Part shown: piece after piece, positions 45,901-52,234 of the stretch
Position numbering within the stretch: the first letter of the stretch is position 1
Layout of the letters: each line of letters begins with the position of its first letter
Assembly: GCA_038318565.1 (NCBI GenBank)
Contig: JBBQCI010000005.1
Coordinates: 18,001-82,000 of the forward strand
Direction: 5' to 3'
DNA: 64,000 nucleotides
From: UBA11346 sp038318565
Lineage (GTDB): Bacteria; Planctomycetota; UBA11346
Notes under the pieces: generated by a model
Databases searched by the model: none
What the model was told of the DNA's origin: nothing
Seen by the model: only the letters and a program-made list of their open reading frames with translations
Made by a program: the position numbers and the translations under genes

Positions 45901-46235
45901 GAGCTGGCGTGACTGGGCGGGGCGTCCTCGTCCGTCGGGGCCTGGTGGGCGCACTCAAGATCGAAATTCCGTTTCGCCCAGCTGCGCACGGCCTCCGGTT
46001 CCTCATCAGCGCGGATCAGCAGCAAGCGGTTGAGTAGCGGGTCGGCCCAGTCCGGCAGGCTGCCGCTGTGCTGCCGCGACTCGGCGATCAGTGCCTTCAA
46101 GCGCTTGCCGTCGCGCGCATGCACCGCTTCGAGAGCATGGAAGCGGTACCAGTCGTCGCTACCGGCGACCAACCCGGCGAGGGCCGCGGTACGGTCAGTG
46201 GCAAGAACGAAACGTTCGAGGGCGGTGGTATCCAT
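39927..46235 (-). CDS. giant 2102-residue protein, weakly alpha-2-macroglobulin-like
   Basis: One unbroken frame from ATG 46235 (MDTTALERFVLATDR). The first 400 residues are helical. From about 400 to 800 beta-sandwich repeats resemble MG domains of alpha-2-macroglobulins (ADEPVELRVSAKNVPRLLV, then GKNGEPRPGRVVTLQF). Around 1280-1370 there is a low-complexity Gly/Ser/Glu/Met linker (GGGGSSGGPPTS, EMAEMASMS) ending in a basic KAKRSRS patch. Helical and beta parts follow to the end. No signal peptide, no membrane span and no thioester motif (CxEQ) is visible, so it is not a classic secreted macroglobulin. It is divergent from the 404-residue gene at 46368; the two probably work together. The true family is uncertain. 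Confidence 0.75.
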   Translation of the reverse strand: MDTTALERFVLATDRTAALAGLVAGSDDWYRFHALEAVHARDGKRLKALIAESRQHSGSLPDWADPLLNRLLLIRADEEPEAVRSWAKRNFDLECAHQAPTDEDAPPSHASSLPADLFAPSQRLADAGDRWLHITAAALDWALNQADTEKLGDDTLRDLLKRVESPDYPALVRLIVRDLQHDDSGGFGSLTIHLLLTLAQLHELAGQDARLRLRHDARWVAAVLARMRPEPLPEDPRDPAVLAWLQAAWAFVEGLPPAFASLQAHVLHHLLHALWRADRTDGVLFLRYLQLPRRTGYMKATWLERQAEFARLDVDFRDSTGLPAIGDDTALVRDHLAAALSAGGKAESFATWLDEHWLRRTWAALRILHGGSTPAELAALASRLGSASDYQALVERVDLELSERNHLRLSADEPVELRVSAKNVPRLLVKIFRINTINHVLAYGHDIDGSLDLDGLVPNRQFEISYDHSPQVRHDERIAVPDCAGAGTWVVELIGRGVSSRAIIRKGALQAVWRLGAAGQVVTILDAAGHELRDAALLLGGREFRRAAGDDGVILPFTAQPGQATALLVHGEVATPWAFAQLDEVYTLDASLHLPAEDLRGGGQAQVAIRARLHLHGHAISLDLLEDAHLNVVTTDLQGVEIANRTAVTLTDDGMLLHRFSLPVGTQRVAVNLGARLKRLDGTLIELGAAAIERAVATIDAGSLTEQVLLLRHTDGGTLLVTGKNGEPRPGRVVTLQFTHRWYGDAIHHTLQSDAAGEIQLGELTRIVSLQANLPNGFQRNWSLAGSGDAWPQRLCLPPGQGCELPWSGPLESRAVELLRLGWNGLPLELFSTKVALRDGLLTLPALPAGHYRLRARSHDAVCDILVAPAFVPGWLRHAAALLRSSRTPLRVDTLTLASKRLRVRISGQDGDCRVLITGSRLAEGTPADQALTGDRCEPAGPAQAWYEAVAAYQNGRDLGDEYRYIVERARTPALPGIMLARPGLLLNPWAIRSTSTSRAEAGGGSTFGAAPSPACAAPYAKADRCREESEAYTAGSVEPTWDFLAHGAVMLSATTTDGTLEIDATPFAGCTVIEVLVLDDSTQAARRLLVPRTAATLTRRDLRLMRGLDPAVHVAQRQEVTPLPPGSVLEVQDPLTARLGWIPDRLRAISLLRELADDTDALDPWDFLGGWESLGEAERRDKLGEFASHELHLFLARRDPAWFTAIVLPCLRQKRERTFVDRWLLGEDLRDWLRPATFATLNALEQVLLAEALGGDAAKAIARSLADRCELVEIDPEERHRRFLTMLGGEGGDLGDLSEGGGGSSGGPPTSNAMLGDMSDEESERSNDKNAEMAEMASMSAAPPAAVRASPSKAKRSRSADLERRGGVRPMFRQVDRTMEWGESHWWKRPLADLDPEEVVPVCAFWADAARWIADGRHGPFLSPHIDEIAAGGHSSILGALAFLDLPPSAAPPQAEEAGSLPGTMPVSHHSDVRPSPDDPNLGAGNPARFDIGQRYRLATAALLAQRQTLPCPAVEPGVSPLLINQYVLRLDDSETWVNGAKVEKPVTGEFLANVVYASVVVITNPGLARIDIDLLSQIPRGSLPCEGGARSRCQPVRLEPGSTERVAVGFYFPIAGDFAQFPAHASQAGRLLAHAPPQRFHVLERPSAVDASSWAQVAAHGTPEQVLAFVEQANPGRIDLDLALWRCRDKRIWSQLVARLRARCHLHADTWSYAAKHKDDAGLGEWLELQDETMQALGDERSAWLRRPERIAGGQHLEYGPLINARAHRLGEQARILNDRFGATWRRTLERLAERPALSDDDRLVLAVYLLLQDRHAEAATVAAAIAAPPVQLPMDYLRCFLAFVHGRPGEARAIAERHLQLPLRRWRERFADVCAQLDELEGRSSGATGSGDGHEAAARRQAGLAAEEPSLALRADAGGRRLRVISRHLAAARVNYYPMDLELLFSRQPFMQGDAKRFACIAPAWSGELALGAEGAELALPERFAADNVMVEVVAGGLRAWLAVYANRLRVQVQEAYGQLQVLREGDTPTPLPATYVKAFARMRGGEVHFYKDGYSDLRGRFDFASLSTDDLDRVERFALLLLHREHGGLVLECAPPPR

Positions 46236-46367
46236 GCTGCCACGCTGCCCGTGCGGGGCTGGCGGACAAGGACTGGCTGTACGCGTATCGCCTGCCGGTC
46301 CTTGCCCTGGCCCTTCCGCGTGTATCAAGCAAGTGGCGCATTTGCCGCGCCTGCCAAGGAGCTTGCC

Positions 46368-47582
46368 ATGCCCATGTCGATCACCGGCGCGGACGGCGCC
46401 GACCCCGGCCCCAGCGGCTGCGTGGCGCGCTTCATGGCGGCGAGCGCCGCCGGCGACTCTGACGCGGCCCTCATTGAAGTGCATCCTGACTGTCGCGAGG
46501 GCCTGTCGGGCGGCGCGCATGGCCCGCCCGGTGTGGTTGCGGTCGAGGTACTGGAGTCCGAGCCGGTTGAAGCCGGCGTGCGGGTGCCGACCCGACTGAT
46601 CGGCTCTGACGGCACTGAGCAGCGCTTCGTCTTCGTCGTGCGGCCATATGACGGCGGCTGTGGCATTGACCTGCCTGCCTCGCTGGAAGCGACCTTTGGC
46701 GGCGATCCGGCGCAGCTGGTCGAGCAGGCGCTGCGTGCTGCGGTCGAGCCGCTTGCCGAGGGCTTTGCCCAGATGGGCGAGGCGATGAGTGCGGCGATGG
46801 GCGGCGGTTCAGTAGCAGATGCGCCCAAGGCGCAGCGCATCGCCGCCGACGCGGAGCTGCCGACGTCGGCGGCGACCGTGCCCGAGAGCCTGATCGCGCA
46901 CATAACTGAACTCGACATGCATCTCCGCCGCCGGCGCGACGACCCGCAGTCCGACTGGCAGGTCTCAGCCGAATTCTACGTACGCTTCGTCTTCGACCTC
47001 GATCCGGCGTGGACCGCCATGGCGACGCAGGGCGTGACCCTGTCGTCGGCGACATCCTGTGCTGGCGACGACCTGCGACCCGCCGACGCCCGCGAGGATC
47101 TCGGAGCTGAGAACTACAGCTCGTGGGAGCGCGAACGGCGCGACTCCTACGTCAAGCTGGCCTTGCCGTTGCCGGACGGCGGCTGCGCCGGCCTAGCTGA
47201 ACTTGCCGGCGTCGCGCGCCTTTCTCTGGTCGGTGGCGATTTACTGGAGATCGCGCTGGGGCCGGTCGGCAACCTGGTCGGCAGCCGCGTCGAACTGCCC
47301 GCCCTCGGCATGACGATGGAGTTGGCGCGCGAAGACGACGGTCAGCTAACCTTGCGCGTCGCCTCCGGCGGCTTCGACCGCCTCGAGGACATCCTACCGA
47401 TCGATGCCACCGGCGAGACGATCAACCAGAGCTGGGGCGGCGGCGGCGACGGCCAGACCGATTCGCGCACATTTAGCAGCGAGATCTTCGACGACGCCAG
47501 TCTGCTACTGCGTTTCTGGAGCCGGCGTGAGCAGGTGGCGGTGCCATTTAGCGTTGCAGGATTACCGCTGACCCTGGCCTGA
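46368..47582 (+). CDS. unknown 404-residue protein divergent to the giant protein
   Basis: ATG 46368 follows AAGGAG by 7 bases. The protein is acidic, with an Ala/Gly/Met-rich middle (QMGEAMSAAMGGG) and later beta-rich parts (ISGL-like strands, SWERERRDSYVKLALPLPDGG). It has no signal peptide or membrane span, and I recognise no family. It shares the high GC and the divergent promoter region (46236-46367) with the giant gene, which suggests a common function. The following 185 bases (47583-47767) hold only short weak inverted repeats and no gene. Confidence 0.7.
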   Translation: MPMSITGADGADPGPSGCVARFMAASAAGDSDAALIEVHPDCREGLSGGAHGPPGVVAVEVLESEPVEAGVRVPTRLIGSDGTEQRFVFVVRPYDGGCGIDLPASLEATFGGDPAQLVEQALRAAVEPLAEGFAQMGEAMSAAMGGGSVADAPKAQRIAADAELPTSAATVPESLIAHITELDMHLRRRRDDPQSDWQVSAEFYVRFVFDLDPAWTAMATQGVTLSSATSCAGDDLRPADAREDLGAENYSSWERERRDSYVKLALPLPDGGCAGLAELAGVARLSLVGGDLLEIALGPVGNLVGSRVELPALGMTMELAREDDGQLTLRVASGGFDRLEDILPIDATGETINQSWGGGGDGQTDSRTFSSEIFDDASLLLRFWSRREQVAVPFSVAGLPLTLA

Positions 47583-47767
47583 GCTGGGGATCGGCACGGT
47601 CCTCGACAGCCGTATGTTGCAAACATGACACGCCCAAACCCGCGAACGGGTAGGTGGAAAACTCGTTGGAAACATGCGTGGGAACGCAGCGGTTTCTTGG
47701 GGTGAGCCGTTATGTCAGTTCATAAGGCTGTGCGTCGCCTGCTGGCTCCACCCTGGACATGCCGGTT

Positions 47768-50700
47768 TCAACGGTCCAGACGCAAACGGCCCATCCACGC
47801 CTCGTCGTTCTCGTGGTGGTGGTAGTCGATGCCGAAGAACCATTGCAGGCCATAGGACCCGCTGCCGTCCTCCTGGGTCACCATGACGCTGAATGGCAGG
47901 TCGCTGCCCGCGACCGGGGCAGCTTCCGAGCCCATGACCAGCCATGGGATCGACAGGCGATAGGCGGTGATATCGCCCGTGCGGCTGATCGAAAAAGGGA
48001 CGGCGGCGGTGGCCTCGATAGGATAGCGCACGGTGTCGATCGACTTGCGGAAGCCGCACAGTGCCTGACCGGTGTCCGAGCGCAGGGCTAGACCAAGCTC
48101 GGTCCCCGGCATTCCCGGGCCAGGCCGCACTGACACGAAGGCGGCGCTGCCGGTGTGCCAGCCGTGCGGATCATCGCGCAGCTGGTGGTGCCGACGGTGG
48201 TGGCAGTCGATGGCGACGTGCAGGGCGTCAGCGTCCCAGCGCGCACGCCACGAGGCGCGCAGCGTGCCTTGGTAGAGGATGAAGGCCCAGGCGCCGTCGG
48301 GGAAACAGCCGTCGGGAAAGGCGTTGAGGTCGTGTTCGGTACCCCAGGCGTCCCGTCCAGCCCGTGCGAAGGACACCAGGCGCCGGTCCTCGGCCGATGC
48401 TCCGGTCCCCTCGACCCGGACTTCGGCCAGCCCGGCGTCCGCCGCCGGCGCCGGCATCGGCACTGCGACGAGGTTACGCTGGCGCGGCAGCAGGACGGTC
48501 TCCAGTCGGCCAGTCGCTTCGCCTATCCGGGCCGAGACCGCAACTCGCATCGCCTCGCCATGGTGGTTGTCGACCGCGACCAGCACGGCGTTGCCGCTGG
48601 GTGACGGTTCGCCAGAGATCATTGCCACTGCCAGCGCCGGGCGGATGGCAATGCGTAGGACGTGCAGCCTGTCGCCGTCGGCGAGGAGCACGCGCCAGTC
48701 GCCGTGCAGAGCATCGTGACCAGGGGCTACGGCGATCCTGCCCGCGATGGCGGTGGCGGCGAGGCGGGGGTCTGCCCACGCGATCGCGCCGCCGCGCAGG
48801 GGCAGATCGGCACGTTCGCCACCAGTCACCGTGAGCTCCGGCGCGGGAGCCTCATCGAGCAGATTTGTTGGCCAGCCCGAGCCGCCCTCGATCGTTGCGT
48901 TGTCGCCATGCCAACGCAGCAACTGTTTGCCGTTCGGACCGTCCCACAGTGCCAAGCCGGCATCCGGTGCGACCTGGACCATCCACACCTGCCGGGCCAG
49001 CCGGCAATCGCCGCCGAGGGCTGCGATCCACCCGCCAGCAATGGGCAGACTGAGATCCCAGCACTCAGGCAGGTCGGATCCGAGCCCAAGGCGGTGGCGG
49101 GCGCGCAGCAGGGCGGCTGCCACCTGTTGCGGCTCGCTGTCGCCGCAAGCCAAGGCCGGCGGCATCACGGTGCTGCCGAGATCCTGGCCGAAGCCGCGCT
49201 GCCAAACCGGCAGAGAGACCACAGCGTCGCCGCCACCACGCACACCATAGTGGCGGCCGTAAGCGGTGTCCTCCCAGCGCACTCCGACATCGCCGGTGTT
49301 CTCCTGACGCAGGCTTGGCTCGCGTCCACTGATCCACAGGACGTTCCCGTCTGAAACGTTGCGCTCATTGCGTGGCTTGTCTGGCATCAGGCTGACCGCG
49401 CCCAGGCTGGCGCCGACTATCAGGTTGCAGGCGATGCGGTTGTCACAAGTCGTGGTGTAGCCATCGCCATGGCGACGGTGGAACAGGGCGCGCACCCGGA
49501 TGCCGGAGGCGCAGCCGAGGAAGGCGTTGTTGAAGATCAGGCAGTGATTGCCGTCGTGAGTGTAGAATCCGGTGCCGCGTCCTCCGCGGTCGACCACCAC
49601 ATTGCTATCAATCCAGCACGGCCCAGGGCTTAACTCGTGGAAAAGCTGGTTGTTGCGGTTGTCCTCCAGGCGGTTGCCAGTGACCCGGTTTCGCTCACAT
49701 TCGCAGTCCAGCCAGATGCCGTAATCGTTGCGTCGGACCCGATTGTTGCGGATCACGCAGTCACGGGCGCTGTGCAGCTTGATCCCCGCCTCCTCGCACG
49801 AACCGGCGTTGTCCTTGCGACCGTTGTCGTCCACGTCGTTATCTTCGATCAGTAAGTGATCAGTCGAGCCGATGCCGACCACGCCGGCGATGCCGTGGTG
49901 ATGGACCTTGCAGCGGCGCAAGGTGTTCCTGCCGCCCTCAGGCCGTGAGGTATGGTGGCTGTCGCCGAGGTCGATCCCATCAACGTTGACCGGTACCAGA
50001 TGCCGAGTGGTTGCAGCGAAGCCGCCCTGGCCGAGGCCGACGCCTTGGGCATCGCCCCAGCCGATGTCACAGTCCTCGATCAGCCAGTGGTCACCACCAA
50101 ACACGCTGACCACCGCCATCTGGTCGATGACGTGCCAGTTCCCCCCGGTCCATGCGTGCGCCGCGCCACCGACGAAGGCGATACCGCGGACCTGGATGTG
50201 GGACAGACCGCGTACCAGGGGGGCGAGGCATTGCTGGCGCACCGAGCGCTCGATACGGCCGACCGGCCGGCCATCGATGCGGATCCACAGCTCACCGGCT
50301 ATCCCGTCATCGACGGTGACGAAGCCGCACGGCGACCGGCGCAACTCTTCGATCGAGGCAAGATGCGGCAACAGATCGCTATCGCACCAGATCTGCTCGC
50401 AGCGGTTGCGGGGATGCTCGGTCCCAGGGGCCGGGCCCGGCCGCGAGCGGTCCCAGGCCAGCCGCTCGTAGGGGGTCGACCAGCACCCGTCTCCGTGATC
50501 GCGCCAGGCAGGTGCCCAACGATCCATCGCCAGAACCCGCACTCCCGGGGCAGTGGCTACGATGGTCAGGGGGAGTCCGCTCCGGCCACCAGTCCACGGG
50601 GCAATCGTCTCGCGGTAGTCTCCGGGCCGGATGGCGACGGTATCGCCTGCTGCAGCCTGAGCGATCGCCTCGGCGATAGTGGTGAACGGGGCTGCTTCAG

Positions 50701-50923
50701 AGCCGTCGCAATCGGCACTGGTCACGGCCGCATCGACATGCCAGATTTGCGATGGGCGCGCTGGGGCGAAGCGGCATAACGCCCAACGTGCGTAGGCGTC
50801 CAGGTGCGGATCAGCCGATCCGGCTAGTTCGTGGGCAATGTCAACGGCAGCGGTGGCGTCACCTGCCCGGACAAAACGGACCAGATCGGAGATGTCGGGG
50901 GATAGAACTGATTGCCTTGTCAT
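47768..50923 (-). CDS. right-handed beta-helix protein with CBM9-like C-terminal domain
   Basis: 1051 residues from ATG 50923 (GTG 50929 would add two). About residues 60-520 form a parallel beta-helix with a clear ladder: IWHVDAAVTSADCDGSEAAPF, then LLIEDNDVDDNGRKDN, CVIRNNRVRRNDYGIWL, RNRVTGNRLEDNRNNQL and HCLIFNNAFLGCASGI. The last 180 residues (AWGTEHDLNAFPDG, SWRARWDADALHVAIDC) look like a CBM9/DOMON-type carbohydrate-binding domain. No signal peptide is seen, so it may be cytosolic or exported in another way. The ATG lies within the LacI-type palindrome at 50922-50937, so the gene should be repressed by the neighbouring LacI protein. Confidence 0.85.
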   Translation of the reverse strand: MTRQSVLSPDISDLVRFVRAGDATAAVDIAHELAGSADPHLDAYARWALCRFAPARPSQIWHVDAAVTSADCDGSEAAPFTTIAEAIAQAAAGDTVAIRPGDYRETIAPWTGGRSGLPLTIVATAPGVRVLAMDRWAPAWRDHGDGCWSTPYERLAWDRSRPGPAPGTEHPRNRCEQIWCDSDLLPHLASIEELRRSPCGFVTVDDGIAGELWIRIDGRPVGRIERSVRQQCLAPLVRGLSHIQVRGIAFVGGAAHAWTGGNWHVIDQMAVVSVFGGDHWLIEDCDIGWGDAQGVGLGQGGFAATTRHLVPVNVDGIDLGDSHHTSRPEGGRNTLRRCKVHHHGIAGVVGIGSTDHLLIEDNDVDDNGRKDNAGSCEEAGIKLHSARDCVIRNNRVRRNDYGIWLDCECERNRVTGNRLEDNRNNQLFHELSPGPCWIDSNVVVDRGGRGTGFYTHDGNHCLIFNNAFLGCASGIRVRALFHRRHGDGYTTTCDNRIACNLIVGASLGAVSLMPDKPRNERNVSDGNVLWISGREPSLRQENTGDVGVRWEDTAYGRHYGVRGGGDAVVSLPVWQRGFGQDLGSTVMPPALACGDSEPQQVAAALLRARHRLGLGSDLPECWDLSLPIAGGWIAALGGDCRLARQVWMVQVAPDAGLALWDGPNGKQLLRWHGDNATIEGGSGWPTNLLDEAPAPELTVTGGERADLPLRGGAIAWADPRLAATAIAGRIAVAPGHDALHGDWRVLLADGDRLHVLRIAIRPALAVAMISGEPSPSGNAVLVAVDNHHGEAMRVAVSARIGEATGRLETVLLPRQRNLVAVPMPAPAADAGLAEVRVEGTGASAEDRRLVSFARAGRDAWGTEHDLNAFPDGCFPDGAWAFILYQGTLRASWRARWDADALHVAIDCHHRRHHQLRDDPHGWHTGSAAFVSVRPGPGMPGTELGLALRSDTGQALCGFRKSIDTVRYPIEATAAVPFSISRTGDITAYRLSIPWLVMGSEAAPVAGSDLPFSVMVTQEDGSGSYGLQWFFGIDYHHHENDEAWMGRLRLDR

Positions 50924-50937
50924 TGTCACGTGACAAT
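50922..50937. promoter_or_regulatory. LacI-type operator A (perfect palindrome)
   Basis: ATTGTCACGTGACAAT, a perfect 16-base palindrome with a central CG, as in LacI-family operators. It overlaps the start codon of the beta-helix gene and follows a TATATT -10-like element on the same (minus) strand. It shares 13 of 16 bases with each of the sites at 52155 and 57393. The lacI gene ends 40 bases away. Confidence 0.85.
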
Positions 50938-50976
50938 ATAGGACCTAACAAAATTATCAAGAGGCCCGACAGACGT

Positions 50977-51987
50977 TTAAACGTGTTGTAATGATATTTT
51001 CTGGCTGGGCACAGACGAGGCGCCGGCCAGCAGTTCGCAGAGCATGGCTACTGCCGCACGTGCCATGGCATTCCAATCTCGCAGCGCCATCGGCATGAGC
51101 CAGCCCAGGTTGTCGCAATGGTGATCGCCAAAGGTGGCAAATGCCACCTGGCGCGGAACCTCCAGGCCGGCCTGGGCGGCAGCGATGTGGGCGAGGAAGC
51201 ACGTCTCAAGGCCATCATCGAGGATCAGACAGTGCGGACGGTTGGGGCTCCGTAGCAGCCTGCCAAGTTGCTCAACGATCGCTGGTTGGTTTACACCCCA
51301 GAGCCAATCGCCAAACCAGGTTTCTGTCTTGGTGGCTGCACAGGCGTCGAGATAGCCTTGCCGACGGTCACCGAGGGCATGATGCGGTTCCGCCATTTGG
51401 TCGGATTGGGTAGCCGGACGGCCATGGATCCAGCCAACGGAGCCGAACCGCTCGAAGCAGCGGGTGGTGAGAGCAAAGGCACCCTGACGTTCGTCGTGGC
51501 TGACCGCCAAGGCAGGGAGGACGACGTTGAGGAAGACCGCTGGCGCGGTCCCGGTGAGGGCCCGCTCAAGAGCGGGCGGCGGCGTGGCGTGGTAGTTGAT
51601 CAGGAAGCCCTCAGCGACGATGCGCCTCAGCACGTCTGGCGGGTCAGCATCTTCGGACAGACCGGCAAAGATCAGTTGCAAGCCGCGTCCAGTCAGTGCC
51701 ACCTCAAGGCCAGAGAGCAATCTGGGGTTCAACTGGGTGCGATAGCTGAGTCTATCCTGAATCAGGCCGATGGTGCCGCTGCGGCCCTGGCGCAGGGCTT
51801 GGCCGATCGCCGATGGCCGGTAGCCGAGCACCTCCATGGCGTTGCGGACAGCGTCTATCGTTCCACTGCGGAAGAGGTGCTCCTTGCCGCCCAGGACTGC
51901 GCCAGCGGTCTGTCGCGATACGCCGGCCTGTTTGGCAACGTCAGTGAGAGTGGGCGCGCGGGTAGGACGTTGAGCGGAGCGCTTCAT
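50977..51987 (-). CDS. LacI-family transcriptional regulator
   Basis: 336 residues. The N-terminal helix-turn-helix TLTDVAKQAGVSRQTAGAVLGG and the hinge helix RPSAIGQALRQGRSGTIGLI are complete. The periplasmic-binding-protein-like sensor domain follows (residues 65-330: FLINYHATPP, SVGWIHGRPA, HCLILDDGLE, VAFATFGDHH). It should repress genes until a sugar or oligosaccharide binds. ATG 51987 is the family start. Three near-identical palindromes at 50922, 52155 and 57393, in front of the flanking carbohydrate genes, are its probable operators; the second lies 168 bases upstream of its own start, so self-control is possible. Confidence 0.93.
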   Translation of the reverse strand: MKRSAQRPTRAPTLTDVAKQAGVSRQTAGAVLGGKEHLFRSGTIDAVRNAMEVLGYRPSAIGQALRQGRSGTIGLIQDRLSYRTQLNPRLLSGLEVALTGRGLQLIFAGLSEDADPPDVLRRIVAEGFLINYHATPPPALERALTGTAPAVFLNVVLPALAVSHDERQGAFALTTRCFERFGSVGWIHGRPATQSDQMAEPHHALGDRRQGYLDACAATKTETWFGDWLWGVNQPAIVEQLGRLLRSPNRPHCLILDDGLETCFLAHIAAAQAGLEVPRQVAFATFGDHHCDNLGWLMPMALRDWNAMARAAVAMLCELLAGASSVPSQKISLQHV

Positions 51988-52154
51988 GCGTGGACCTGTA
52001 GACGACGGGATGGGCGCATGGTGATATGATCAACATCCGATGGCAGGGGTAAAGCGGATCAGGAGATCCCGACGGACATCGAACGGTTTCGCCATCACGT
52101 CGGCAATCGCACGAGTGGCCATCCTTATTGTTTCCGTCAAACAGTCTATTATTT

Positions 52155-52170
52155 ATTGTCGCGAGACAAG
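52155..52170. promoter_or_regulatory. LacI-type operator B
   Basis: ATTGTCGCGAGACAAG: arms TTGTC/GACAA around GCGA, 65 bases before the ATG of the LamG-pectate-lyase-like gene and just downstream of a TATTAT -10-like element. It matches operator A in 13 of 16 bases. Three bases further, GTCACGTG (the core of operator A) appears once more at 52173-52180 and may be a half-site. Confidence 0.8.
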
Positions 52171-52234
52171 TCGTCACGTGCTGGTGATGTCTCCGTTATA
52201 CCGTCAGCCTTACGCCACCTGTGGAGACGCCGCT

